A stretch of DNA of 64,000 nucleotides from Sphingobium chlorophenolicum (GTDB taxonomy: Bacteria > Pseudomonadota > Alphaproteobacteria > Sphingomonadales > Sphingomonadaceae), in contig NZ_JFHR01000017.1 in assembly GCF_000722875.1 (NCBI RefSeq), positions 39,565 through 103,564 on the forward strand, written 5' to 3'. The notes under the pieces are model-generated. The model saw only the letters and a program-made list of their open reading frames with translations. It had not been told where the DNA came from and searched no databases. The translations under genes were made by a program, and so were the position numbers. The stretch's first letter is position 1; the number at the start of each line of letters is the position of its first letter. Below, in pieces: positions 33,718 through 42,816 of this stretch.

Positions 33718-35127
33718 ATGACATTATCGCAGACATTCGGCGAATTTGCCGCCAATTTCCCTTCGTCCGACATGCCGCCCGAAGTGCGGGAAGCGGCGCG
33801 CTGGCACATGATCGATGCCATCGGCGTTTCCCTCGCCGGGGCCAATCCCAAGGAGGAAAGCGGCGCGGCCTTCGGTCGTCTCGCGGCGCAATGGAGTGGA
33901 GGGAAGGGCGCATCCCTCTTCGGCTTCGACGGGCGGGCCCGCGCCGAACTGGCGGCGCTGGTCAACGGATCGCTGGCCCAGGCGCTGGAGATGGACGACA
34001 AGCATGGTTCCTCGCTCGCCCGTCCCGGATCGACCGTCGTGCCGGCCGTGCTGGCCGCGGCCGAGGCGGAGGGGCTTTCCCTCGCGGAGGCGATCGACGC
34101 CGCCGTCGTCGGCTATGAGGTGATGATCCGGCTGGGCTTCGTGGCGGGCGACCGCTTCCTGGAGCGCGGCTATCATACCAGTTCGCTGATCGGCTCCTTC
34201 GGCGTGGCGGCGGCCATCGGGCGGCTGCGCGGCGCGACGCCGGGCCAGATCGCGGACGCCATGGGCATAGCGGGCACCTTCGCCTCCGGCATCCAGGAAT
34301 CGACCCGCACCGGATCGACATCGAAGATATTGCACGGCGGCTGGGGCGCGCATGCGGGCATGTTGGCCATCGACCTAGCCATGGCGGGCATCACCGGTCC
34401 CGACACGGTGTTCGAAGGGAAGTTCGGCTTCTTCGAGACGCACCTGACCCCGATCAGCGGCCAGCTCGACTTCGCCCGCGCCGCCGAGGGGCTGGGCACG
34501 CGCTGGTACCTGCCGGAAACCGCCTACAAGCCCTATCCCTGCTGCCAATTGCTGCACGCCTTCATCGAGGCGTCGAAGCAGGTGCTGGCCGATTTCGCCC
34601 GCGACGGCGTGACCGTGGCGGATATCGAAAGCGTGCATTGCCAGCTTGCGGAGCCGGGCCTGACGCTCGTCACCGAGCCCCGCGACCGCAAGAAAGCGCC
34701 GAAAACCCCGCATGAGGGCCGGTTCAGCCTTTTCTTCGGCGTTGCAGCCGCGCTGGTCGACGGCGATGTCGGGCTGGAAACCTTCCTGCCGGAACGTCTG
34801 GACGATAATCGCATCCTGACCCTCGCGCAGAAGATCGAAGCGTCGGTCGATCCGGAATCCGACTATCCCGCCCATTGCCCGGCGCGCCTGACCGTGCAGG
34901 CGGGTGGGCGCAGCTATTTCAAGCATGTGCCCTACCATCCCGGATCGCCGGAAGCGGCCCTGTCCCGCGCCGACGTGCTCGCGAAGTTCGAGCGCAACAC
35001 GCGCTGGCATTTCGGCGACGGGGCCGTTTCGGTGGCGCAGGCCATGGGCGAAGCGCCCGAAACGGAGTCGCTGTCGGACATGCTGCGCCATATCCGTCCC
35101 CTCGAAACGCTGCGACAGGCGTCATGA
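33718..35127 (+). CDS. MmgE/PrpD-family protein (second of two)
   Basis: A 469-residue paralogue of the previous protein, with WHMIDAIGVSLAGANP, LEMDDKHGSSLARPGSTVVP and YHTSSLIGSFGVAAAIGRL. Two PrpD proteins in tandem may form a heterodimer or act in sequence; both are full length. The ATG at 33718 begins one base after the previous TGA. Its stop overlaps the ALDH start (ATGA at 35124-35127). The DDKH segment differs from DDCH in the first copy at the active-site region, suggesting different substrates or one inactive partner (inference). Confidence 0.84.
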   Translation: MTLSQTFGEFAANFPSSDMPPEVREAARWHMIDAIGVSLAGANPKEESGAAFGRLAAQWSGGKGASLFGFDGRARAELAALVNGSLAQALEMDDKHGSSLARPGSTVVPAVLAAAEAEGLSLAEAIDAAVVGYEVMIRLGFVAGDRFLERGYHTSSLIGSFGVAAAIGRLRGATPGQIADAMGIAGTFASGIQESTRTGSTSKILHGGWGAHAGMLAIDLAMAGITGPDTVFEGKFGFFETHLTPISGQLDFARAAEGLGTRWYLPETAYKPYPCCQLLHAFIEASKQVLADFARDGVTVADIESVHCQLAEPGLTLVTEPRDRKKAPKTPHEGRFSLFFGVAAALVDGDVGLETFLPERLDDNRILTLAQKIEASVDPESDYPAHCPARLTVQAGGRSYFKHVPYHPGSPEAALSRADVLAKFERNTRWHFGDGAVSVAQAMGEAPETESLSDMLRHIRPLETLRQAS

Positions 35128-36593
35128 GCGTCGCGCAGTTCGACCGGCTGTTCATCGGCGGCGAATGGGTCGCCCCGCATGCGGCGGGCCGGATCGCAAG
35201 CATCGATCCTTCCACCGAACATGTCTGGGCGGAGGTCGCCGCCGCCGATGCGGCCGACGTCGACGATGCGGTCTCCGCCGCCCGCGCCGCCATGGCGGGC
35301 CGCTGGGGCCGCACCGCGCCCACCGAACGCGGCGCGCTGATCGCCAGATTCGCGGACCTGATCCGCCGCGACGCCGCCCGGCTGGCCGAGATAGAGAGCC
35401 GCGACAATGGCAAGCCGCTGCGCGACACGCTGGGCGAGGTGCAACGGGCAGCGGACTGGCTGACCTTCTTCGCCGGGGCGGCGGACAAGGTGAATGGGGA
35501 ACAGATACCCTACCGCCCCGATGCGCTGGCCTATACAAGGCTGGAACCCGTCGGCGTGGTGGCGGCGATCCTGCCATGGAATTCCCCCATTTCGCTCGCT
35601 TCGTGGAAGCTGGGGCCGGGCCTTGCCGCGGGCAACGCCATGATCCTGAAACCCGCCGAACAGACCCCGGCCAGCATGCTCGCTTTGGCGGCGCTGGTCG
35701 AGGAGGCGGGCTTCCCGGCGGGCGTCGTCAACGTCCTGCCCGGCGACGGCGCAGTGGGCGCGGCGCTCTCCGCCCATCCGGGCGTCGCAAAGGTCAGCTT
35801 CACCGGATCGCATGAAACCGCGATCCGCATCATGCGGAGCGCCAGCGCGAACCTGAAACGCTGCTCCTTCGAATGCGGCGGTAAATCCCCCTTCATCGTC
35901 TTCGCCGACGCCGATTTCGACAAGGCGCTGTCGGTCGCGACGCACAGCGCCTTCCGCTCCACAGGCCAGTCCTGCTCCATGGCCTCCCGCATTTTCGTGG
36001 AGCGGCCGCTCTACGAACGGTTCGCGGCCGGACTGGCGGAGCGGGCGCAGCGGATACGCCCCGGCCTGCCCTTCGATCCGAAGACCCATATCGGCCCCCA
36101 GACATCCGCCGAACAGCGCGACAAGACGGAAGGCTACATCGCACTGGGCGTTGAAAGCGGCGCTCGGCTGCTGGCGGGGGGAGGGCGTCCGGAGGGCCTT
36201 CCCAACGGCTATTTCGTCCAGCCAACCGTCTTCGCCGACGCCGACAACCGCTCCCGCCTGGCGCAGGAGGAGATATTCGGCCCCGTCACCGCCGTGATGC
36301 CCTTCGATGGGGAGGAAGAGGCGATCGCCCTCGCCAACGACACGCGCTACGGGCTGGTCGGCGGTTTGTGGACAAGGGACGTGTCACGCGCCCATCGCGT
36401 CGCCGCCCGGATCGAAAGCGGCCTCGTGTCTGTCAACACCTTCCGCCCCGTGCATTTCATGCTGCCCTATGGCGGCTACAAGATGAGCGGGATCGGGCGG
36501 GAGAACGGTTTCGACGCGATGCGCGAATATATGGAGACCAAGACGGTGGTGGTCGACCTGTCCGACGCGATCCCGCCCGATCCCTTCGCATAG
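35124..36593 (+). CDS. NAD+-dependent aldehyde dehydrogenase
   Basis: A 489-residue ALDH with Glu250 (FECGGKSP, where the usual LELGG is changed), Cys284 (TGQSCSMAS) and FTGSHETA for cofactor binding. The N-terminus FDRLFIGGEWVAPH is canonical. It overlaps the upstream PrpD gene by 4 bp, so it is the last certain gene of the TcuA-PrpD-PrpD-ALDH operon. The substrate is probably an aldehyde or semialdehyde from the same route. Confidence 0.87.
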   Translation: MSVAQFDRLFIGGEWVAPHAAGRIASIDPSTEHVWAEVAAADAADVDDAVSAARAAMAGRWGRTAPTERGALIARFADLIRRDAARLAEIESRDNGKPLRDTLGEVQRAADWLTFFAGAADKVNGEQIPYRPDALAYTRLEPVGVVAAILPWNSPISLASWKLGPGLAAGNAMILKPAEQTPASMLALAALVEEAGFPAGVVNVLPGDGAVGAALSAHPGVAKVSFTGSHETAIRIMRSASANLKRCSFECGGKSPFIVFADADFDKALSVATHSAFRSTGQSCSMASRIFVERPLYERFAAGLAERAQRIRPGLPFDPKTHIGPQTSAEQRDKTEGYIALGVESGARLLAGGGRPEGLPNGYFVQPTVFADADNRSRLAQEEIFGPVTAVMPFDGEEEAIALANDTRYGLVGGLWTRDVSRAHRVAARIESGLVSVNTFRPVHFMLPYGGYKMSGIGRENGFDAMREYMETKTVVVDLSDAIPPDPFA

Positions 36594-36681
36594 ACATTAT
36601 TTGCCGATTGCATGGCATGCAGGCGTGGAAAGGCGGCCGTCCCCCGTTTAACCTGTCGGGATTGACGACAGGGGAAATCAG

Positions 36682-38100
36682 ATGAGCCGATCCGCGCTGA
36701 TGTGTGCCGCCGCGACGATGGCGGCCATGACCTCCGCCCTTGCGGCTTCCGCCTCCCACGCCGCGCCGCCGGACGACGCTTCCTTTCGCGCCTTGCTGAA
36801 GGAAATGGTGGAGACGGACAGCAGCTTCGACACCGGGAACTGCACCGCCGTCACCGAAAAGGTCGCCGCCCGGATGAAGGCGGCCGGTTTCCCGGAGCAG
36901 AATCTGCACCTCTTCGTGCCGGATGGACACCCCAAGGCGGGCGCGCTGGTCGCCGTCTATCCGGGGCGCAACCCGAAGCTGAAGGCGGTGCTGATGCTGG
37001 GCCATATCGACGTGGTCAATGCCCGGCGCGCAGACTGGACCCGCGATCCCTATGCCTTCATCGAGGAGGACGGCTATTATTACGGCCGGGGCGTCGCCGA
37101 CATGAAGGCGCAGGACGCCATCTGGATCGACAATCTTCTGCGTTTCCAGGCGGAAAAATACCGGCCGCTGCGCACGATCAAGATGGCGCTGACCTGCGGC
37201 GAGGAGGGGCTGTACCTGAACGGCGCCAAATGGCTGGTGGACAATCAGAAGGATCTGGTCGACGCGGGCATCGCGCTCAACGAGGGCGGCTATGGCGAGC
37301 TGGACGAACAGGGCAACCGGATCGACCAGACCTTCCAGGCCGCGCAGAAGGTGGTGATGCAATTCACGCTGGAAACGACCAATCCCGGCGGCCATTCGTC
37401 GCTGCCCCGCCCGGACAATGCGATCTACAGCCTGGCGCGGGCGCTGGACCGGCTGAGCCGCTACGATTTTCCGGTGCAGTTCATCGACGCCAATCGCGGC
37501 TATTTCAGCAAGATGGCCAAGGTGGTCGGCGGCGCGGAAGGCGCGGCCATGACCGCCATCGTCGCCAATCCGGGCGACAAGGCGGCCGGCGATCTGCTGA
37601 ACAAGTCGCCCAGCTATCATTCGATGCTGCGCACGACCTGCGTGGCGACCCTGCTATCGGCCGGTCACGCGGCCAACGCCCTGCCGCAGCGCGCCACGGC
37701 GACGGTCAATTGCCGCGTCATTCCGGGCGTCCCGACGGAAGAGGTGCTGGCGACCCTCACCAAAGTCGTCGACGATCCGGAGGTCAAGGTAACGGCGTCC
37801 CGCGGCTATCGCCCCGCCAATCCCGCCCCGGTGACGGACAAGGTTCTGGGACCGGCGATCAGGATGTCGGCGCAGGTCTGGCCGGGCGTGCCGGTGGTGC
37901 CGCACATGGCGACGGGCGCGACCGACGCGGTGACGATGAACGCGGCGGGCATTCCGACCTATGGCGTGTCAGGACTGTTCCGCGATCTTGACGGCAATGG
38001 CGTCCACGGCCTGAACGAACGCATCCGCGTGCGGTCAGTGATGGAGGGACGGAAATTCCTCTACGGCTTGGTCAAGGCCTATGCCGACCAGAAGGATTGA
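36682..38100 (+). CDS. Exported M20-family metallopeptidase/amidohydrolase
   Basis: A 472-residue protein with an N-terminal signal peptide (cleavage likely after SHA, residue 27). Metal ligands are His108 in LGHIDVV, Asp140 in GVADMK and Glu174/Glu175 in TCGEEG; NPGGHSS and MATGATDAV complete the M20 signature. It is likely a periplasmic carboxypeptidase or N-acyl-amino-acid amidohydrolase. It lies 88 bp after the ALDH gene on the same strand, so cotranscription is possible but unproven. The start follows AGGGGAAAT. Confidence 0.85.
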   Translation: MSRSALMCAAATMAAMTSALAASASHAAPPDDASFRALLKEMVETDSSFDTGNCTAVTEKVAARMKAAGFPEQNLHLFVPDGHPKAGALVAVYPGRNPKLKAVLMLGHIDVVNARRADWTRDPYAFIEEDGYYYGRGVADMKAQDAIWIDNLLRFQAEKYRPLRTIKMALTCGEEGLYLNGAKWLVDNQKDLVDAGIALNEGGYGELDEQGNRIDQTFQAAQKVVMQFTLETTNPGGHSSLPRPDNAIYSLARALDRLSRYDFPVQFIDANRGYFSKMAKVVGGAEGAAMTAIVANPGDKAAGDLLNKSPSYHSMLRTTCVATLLSAGHAANALPQRATATVNCRVIPGVPTEEVLATLTKVVDDPEVKVTASRGYRPANPAPVTDKVLGPAIRMSAQVWPGVPVVPHMATGATDAVTMNAAGIPTYGVSGLFRDLDGNGVHGLNERIRVRSVMEGRKFLYGLVKAYADQKD

Positions 38101-38106
38101 GCCGCC

Positions 38107-38250
38107 CCCAAATCCTCCCTACGCGAAGCGTGGGGAGGGGGACCGCCGCCGAAGGCGGTGGTGGAGGGGAAATTCGGAGGTCGGCCCCATTCTCCTCCGT
38201 CAGCGCTTCGCGCTGCCACCTCCCCATCTCTCGATGGGGAGGAATAGGAT
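38107..38250. repeat. Composite palindromic intergenic repeat
   Basis: Contains TCCTCCCTACGCGAAGCGTG, CCGCCGAAGGCGG, TGGAGGGGAAATTCGGAGGT and CCATCTCTCGATGGGGAGG. It belongs to the same family as 16240-16369 and lies between the converging M20 and nitroreductase genes. Confidence 0.8.
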
Positions 38251-38279
38251 AGGTCCACCTCCCACCCAGAACCGCGCAG

Positions 38280-38954
38280 TCACTCAAACCCGACGAAAAA
38301 CGCCGTTTCCTCCACCGCCTTGCGTTCCGAAACAACGGCATTGGCTGGAAAATCCTCATCCGGCCAACCCAGCGCGATGCTTTTCATAATAACCTGATCG
38401 TCGGGAATCCGGGCATGTTCGCGCACGACCGGCGACTGCATGATGCCCTGGCTGTTGATCACGGTCCCCAACCCCCGCGACCATGCCGCATTCACCAGAG
38501 CGGTCGCCACCGCGCCGCAATCGAACGCGGTGTCGTCGCTGTCCGCCAGAATCCGGTCATAGGTGATGATCACGCAGACCGGCGCGTCGAATTGGCGAAA
38601 GCCGCGCAGCACCCAGTCCTGGCGGCGTTCCTTGTCCTCCCGATCAATCCCCATCGCCCCGAAAAGCTGCTTGGCGACCCCCACCTGCCGGTCGCGATGC
38701 ACGCCCGCGAAGGGCTGCCCGATCCGGAATTCGCGCGAATCCGGCACGCCGGACAATATCCGCTCCACATTGCCGGCGCGAATCCGCGCCAGCGGCTCGC
38801 CGGTGATGACATGGAAATAATAAGGCTGGCTGTTGTAGGATGACGGCGCGCGCATCGCCAGTTCCAGCACTTCCCTGATCAGCGCTTCAGGCACCGGTTC
38901 CGCCTTGTAGCCGCGAATGCTCCGGCGTCCGAGAATCACGTCGTCAAACAGCAT
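38280..38954 (-). CDS. Nitroreductase-family flavoprotein
   Basis: A 224-residue FMN-dependent reductase. GRRSIRGYKAEPV (residues 10-22) and MRAPSSYNSQPYYF (36-49) form the usual FMN-binding N-terminus, and the second half has AWSRGLGTVINSQG. Such enzymes reduce nitro groups, quinones or flavins with NAD(P)H. The start at 38954 follows GAGGATT. It is 75 bp downstream of the TonB receptor gene on the same strand. It is distinct from the smaller RutE-like reductase at 41564-42154. Confidence 0.83.
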   Translation of the reverse strand: MLFDDVILGRRSIRGYKAEPVPEALIREVLELAMRAPSSYNSQPYYFHVITGEPLARIRAGNVERILSGVPDSREFRIGQPFAGVHRDRQVGVAKQLFGAMGIDREDKERRQDWVLRGFRQFDAPVCVIITYDRILADSDDTAFDCGAVATALVNAAWSRGLGTVINSQGIMQSPVVREHARIPDDQVIMKSIALGWPDEDFPANAVVSERKAVEETAFFVGFE

Positions 38955-39029
38955 GGCAATCCTCGTCCTGACCCTGGTTTTCGGTAAAATGCCCGGCGAC
39001 ATCATCATGTCGCCGGGCATTTTTCAAGT

Positions 39030-41360
39030 TCAGAACTTCACGTTCAGACGAACGCCATAGGTTCGCGGCGGGCTGAGGTTCGCGCCGATCAGACCTGCGA
39101 CGTACGGGGACGGGATGCCGGCCGGATATACGGCGTTGTTGGTGATGTTCCGCATGAACGCGGAAACCGACCAGTTCGACGGCGCCGAATAGGTCAGGTC
39201 CGCATTGAGCAGGACATAGCCCGCATCCCGCGCATTCGGGATGAAGGAGGTCGAAATCCAGCGGCTCGACGCGAAGGACAGGTTCGGCGCCGCGTCGACG
39301 GTCGCCCCATTCGCCAGGTGGAAGCTGTGCGTATAGCCCGCAGAGCCGCTCCACTTGGGCGCATGGGCCAGTTGGAATCCGGAACAGTCGACCTCTGAAA
39401 TGCCCGGAACCGGCGTCGTCACCGCGCAGCCCAGCGAACCGGGGGCCAGGAACCTGGACGGCGTCCGATAGATGAAGCTGCTATATTTCGTCTCATTATA
39501 TTCGACCGCGAAATTGAAGCGGTCCGAACGGGTGGGCCGGAACATGATCGTGGCGGCCCCGCCATAGGATTTCGCCTTGCCAGCGTTGCGGATCAGCGGC
39601 CCGACGACGCCCGCGTCGTCAAAGTCGATAATCTGTTCCTGATGGTCCTGATAATCCCAGTAGAAGGCTTCCAGATTGACCTGCAGCTTGTTGCCGAAAA
39701 ATTCGTTCTTCAAGCCCAGTTCATAGGCCAGCAGGCGTTCAGGCCGATAGGGGGCCGCATCCGCCAACTGCGGACCGCCGGACTTGAAGCCGGTGGAGAC
39801 CGTCAGATAGGCCATGCTCTTGTCCGCGACATCGACTTCCAGCCCGGCCTTCCAGTCGACGCGCTGGACCGAGGTCGAACCGCCATAATCCTGCACATGG
39901 CAGTAGAGCGAACCGGTCATGCAGGTCGAGCTGTAATAGATGCCGTGCAGCGAACCCGTGAGATCCTTCTTCTCGTCGGTGTAGCGCAGCCCGCCGGTCA
40001 GGCGGATCGCATCCGTCACGCTGTAGGTCGCCTGCCCGAAAGCCGCGAGGGCCTCGGTCGTCTGGCGGCCGGAGTGGAAGTTGTTCAGCAGATATCCCGC
40101 GGACGCGGTGCTGGGCTGGTTCTGCGATTCATGATAATAGAATGCGCCGACAACCCAGTTCAGTCCGCCCAGTTCGCCGTCCAGACGCGTCTCCAGCGAG
40201 AAGGTCTTGGAATTTTCCGTGCCATATCCCGGCGCCTTGCTGGTATAGGCCAGGAAGGTCGGAACGATCGAATAATCCAATATGGCCTTCTGATAGGCGG
40301 GGATGATCGTCAGGTTGACGCCGCCCAGCTTGATCGCGATTTCGCTGTGGATGCTCCACATGTCGATATCCTGATAGATACCGGCGCTGGTCAGCGGGTT
40401 CAGATAGTTGACGCCCGTCGGAAGCGGACCCAGCAGGCTGGTGTAGCGGGCGTTGGCAAGGCCGATCAGATAATTGGCCTGGCTTCCGGTGATCGAGGTC
40501 CACGCGTCGTATCCGCCCAGCGTCTGGCTGACCGGCGGCCGGTTCTGGGACGGATTGCCATAGGGGTCCAGCAGTGCCTGGCCCATGCCCTTGCCGCCCA
40601 GATGGGTGTAATTGCCCCACAGCAGCACGGACACGTCGTCGCTCGGCTTCACCAGCAGTTGGAGGCGCGCCGACTGATGCTTGTCGTCGTTGGTGCCGTC
40701 GCTCAGATAGCCGTCGCGCGTCACCACCTGATAGGAGAAGCGGAGCGCGGCCACATCGTCGACCAGCGGAATGTTCAGGGCGCCTTCGCTCGAATATCCG
40801 TCATAATTCTGGACCGAAAGCTGGACGTCGCCGCCGAACTGGTTGAGCTTCGGACGGTTCGGGATCAGGTTGATCGCGCCGCCGCTGGCGTTGCGGCCGT
40901 ACAGCGTGCCCTGCGGACCCTTCAGCACTTCGACGCGCGCCAGGTCGAAGAACTGGCCGCCCACCGACTGCGGACGCGCCGCATAGACGCCGTCGACGTT
41001 GAACGCCACGGCCGGGTTGCTGACGGCAGTCGCGCCGAAATCGCCGACGCCGCGAATATAGACTTGCGCGGCGGGGCCGCCGGAGCCGACCTGGACGCCC
41101 GGAATCATGCTGGTCAGGTCGGTGAACTGCTTCACCCCGCCGGACTGGAGCGCTTCACCGGAAAGCACCTCGATCGCGAGCGCCGTCTTCTGCAGGCTCT
41201 CTTCACGGCGCTGGGCCGTCACGATGATGTCGCCGGAAGCTGCATCGTCCTGGGGCGCGATGGCCGCCGCCGAGGTCGAACCATTGGTGTCGTTTGCGTA
41301 GGCAGCCGTGGCAATCGCCAAACTCGCTATACAGGTCGCTGCCTTGAAATGGACCTTCAT
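39030..41360 (-). CDS. TonB-dependent outer-membrane receptor
   Basis: A 776-residue receptor with a signal peptide (cleavage near AYA, residue 22), a plug starting GDIIVTAQRREESLQKT, the plug core RVEVLKGPQGTLYGRNASGG and a barrel ending YGVRLNVKF. The REES-x-QK and GPQGTLYGRNA elements place it in the common sphingomonad group used for aromatic and other small ligands. It sits downstream of the dioxygenase/GST operon, separated by a long hairpin, so it probably has its own promoter in 41361-41456. It may import an aromatic compound. Confidence 0.92.
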   Translation of the reverse strand: MKVHFKAATCIASLAIATAAYANDTNGSTSAAAIAPQDDAASGDIIVTAQRREESLQKTALAIEVLSGEALQSGGVKQFTDLTSMIPGVQVGSGGPAAQVYIRGVGDFGATAVSNPAVAFNVDGVYAARPQSVGGQFFDLARVEVLKGPQGTLYGRNASGGAINLIPNRPKLNQFGGDVQLSVQNYDGYSSEGALNIPLVDDVAALRFSYQVVTRDGYLSDGTNDDKHQSARLQLLVKPSDDVSVLLWGNYTHLGGKGMGQALLDPYGNPSQNRPPVSQTLGGYDAWTSITGSQANYLIGLANARYTSLLGPLPTGVNYLNPLTSAGIYQDIDMWSIHSEIAIKLGGVNLTIIPAYQKAILDYSIVPTFLAYTSKAPGYGTENSKTFSLETRLDGELGGLNWVVGAFYYHESQNQPSTASAGYLLNNFHSGRQTTEALAAFGQATYSVTDAIRLTGGLRYTDEKKDLTGSLHGIYYSSTCMTGSLYCHVQDYGGSTSVQRVDWKAGLEVDVADKSMAYLTVSTGFKSGGPQLADAAPYRPERLLAYELGLKNEFFGNKLQVNLEAFYWDYQDHQEQIIDFDDAGVVGPLIRNAGKAKSYGGAATIMFRPTRSDRFNFAVEYNETKYSSFIYRTPSRFLAPGSLGCAVTTPVPGISEVDCSGFQLAHAPKWSGSAGYTHSFHLANGATVDAAPNLSFASSRWISTSFIPNARDAGYVLLNADLTYSAPSNWSVSAFMRNITNNAVYPAGIPSPYVAGLIGANLSPPRTYGVRLNVKF

Positions 41361-41422
41361 TCAATCATCCCCTAAAATAAACCTCCGAAAATGCCATAAA
41401 TTCATCCTCCCTATATTGGATT

Positions 41423-41441
41423 GCCGCTTTATTTATGCGGC
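41423..41441. repeat. Small hairpin GCCGC/GCGGC upstream of the TonB receptor
   Basis: GCCGC at 41423-41427 pairs with GCGGC at 41437-41441 around a 9-base AT-rich loop. It is within the 5' region of the TonB receptor gene and close to the longer hairpin at 41457-41508; the function is unclear. Confidence 0.4.
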
Positions 41442-41456
41442 TATTGACTTTGTTTA

Positions 41457-41508
41457 TTTAAAGCGACTTCCAGACAATCGCATGGGCTTGCCTGGAAGCC
41501 GCTTTAAA
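41457..41508 (-). terminator. Long imperfect hairpin downstream of the RutE-like gene
   Basis: Arms TTTAAAGCGACTTCCAG (41457-41473) and CTGGAAGCCGCTTTAAA (41492-41508) are complementary over 17 bp with one mismatch. The hairpin begins about 56 bp beyond the stop codon of the last gene in the dioxygenase operon and before the TonB receptor promoter region. The A/T-rich ends of the stem resemble an intrinsic terminator, though no long U-tract follows. Confidence 0.45.
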
Positions 41509-41563
41509 AATCATTGGAATGGAGCGGCTGGACCCGGATCGGATCGCGCCGCTCCGATCGATA

Positions 41564-42154
41564 TCAGAGCGTCTGGCTGATCTCGCCCAGCTCGAAGCGG
41601 GGCAGACGGCCCATGACCTTGGCCGGGTCGCCATGGCCGATGCCGCACAGGAAATTGGACTTGAACGTCGTGCCGGCGAAGAATTCGGCGTCGACCTTCG
41701 CGGGATCGAAGCCGGACATGGGGCCGACATCCAGACCCACGGCGCGCAGCGCGATCATGAAATAGGCGCCCTGCAGCGTGCCGTTGCGGAAGGCGGTCGC
41801 CTGGGCCAGCCCCTCATTGCCGGCGAACATGCCCGGCGCATTGGGGTTGTGCGGGAACAGGCGCGGCAGATGCTCATGGAACTGGCTGTCATGCGCGACG
41901 ATCGCCACGACCGGAGCCGCCATGACCTTGTCGACATTGCCCGGCGCCAGGGCAGGCTTCAGCCGTTCCTTCGCCTCCTGCGACCGGATGAACAGCAGCC
42001 GCATCGGCTGCGTGTTCATGGAGGTCGGGCCCCATTTGGCGATTTCATAGGCGGCGGCCAGGGTTTCGTCGGAAACCGGCTGGTCGCTCCATCCGTTCTG
42101 GGACCGGGCTTCGTGGAACATCTGCTTCAAAAGGCTGGAATCGACGTCGGACAT
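41564..42154 (-). CDS. RutE/HadB-type reductase (malonic-semialdehyde-reductase family of nitroreductases)
   Basis: A 196-residue FMN reductase. NGWSDQPVSDETL, KWGPTSMNTQPMRLLFIR, KERLKPALAPGN and GLDVGPMSGFD follow E. coli RutE in order and spacing, and the length is the same. RutE reduces malonic semialdehyde in pyrimidine breakdown; here the neighbours are an intradiol dioxygenase and GSTs, so another carbonyl or quinone substrate is likely (inference). The start at 42154 follows GAGGAA. It is the last gene of the operon. Confidence 0.85.
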   Translation of the reverse strand: MSDVDSSLLKQMFHEARSQNGWSDQPVSDETLAAAYEIAKWGPTSMNTQPMRLLFIRSQEAKERLKPALAPGNVDKVMAAPVVAIVAHDSQFHEHLPRLFPHNPNAPGMFAGNEGLAQATAFRNGTLQGAYFMIALRAVGLDVGPMSGFDPAKVDAEFFAGTTFKSNFLCGIGHGDPAKVMGRLPRFELGEISQTL

Positions 42155-42192
42155 ATTTCCTCGCAATGATGGGGTGGTGAAAAGGGAGCCTG

Positions 42193-42816
42193 TCAGGACA
42201 GGCCGATCATGATGTGCTGCTGAAAGCCCGGACGCCCGGTCAGCCGGTCGTACCAGCGTTTCAGGTTGGCCTTCGGCGCGCCGCGTCTGACCGGCAGTTC
42301 GTACCAGCGATAGGCGAACATGCCGTTGGCGATGTCGCCCAGCGTCAGCGTATCGCCGCCCAGATAATCCCGGTCGGCCAGCGCCCGGTCGAGCAGCGCG
42401 AAAAGCTCTTCCGCCTTGTCCTCCAGACGTTGCAGCGCGGCCATGTCGCGCTTTTCCGCCGGGGTTCTGATCAACGCGATGTAGAGCGGCGTCATGGTCA
42501 GGTTGAGCGTCCCCAACTGCCAGTCCATCCACCGCTCGCAATCGGCGCGGGCCGCCGCATCCGCCGGGTAGAGCGGGGTGGGGCCGTATCGATTGGCGAC
42601 ATAGCGCAATATGGTGTTGGATTCCCAGATCACCGCGTCGCCGTCGATCAGCGTGGGCACCACGCCATTGGGGTTGAGACGAAGGAAATCCTCGCTCTTG
42701 TTGCCGCCAAACTCGCCGCCATAATCCTCGCGCTCGAAGGGGATGCCCATCTCCACGAGTTGCCACAGCAGTTTCTGCACATTGGCGGACGTGCGCCGTC
42801 CCAGGATCTTCAACAT
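42193..42816 (-). CDS. Glutathione S-transferase (first of two)
   Basis: A 207-residue GST with an N-terminal thioredoxin-like domain (LGRRTSANVQKLLWQLVE, NPNGVVPTLIDGDAVIWESN with the cis-Pro VPT and the glutathione-binding Glu-Ser) and an all-helical C-terminal domain (LTLGDIANGMFAYRWYE). It overlaps the upstream GST gene by one base (TAATG). It could catalyse glutathione addition, ether cleavage, dehalogenation or isomerisation in aromatic degradation. Confidence 0.86.
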   Translation of the reverse strand: MLKILGRRTSANVQKLLWQLVEMGIPFEREDYGGEFGGNKSEDFLRLNPNGVVPTLIDGDAVIWESNTILRYVANRYGPTPLYPADAAARADCERWMDWQLGTLNLTMTPLYIALIRTPAEKRDMAALQRLEDKAEELFALLDRALADRDYLGGDTLTLGDIANGMFAYRWYELPVRRGAPKANLKRWYDRLTGRPGFQQHIMIGLS

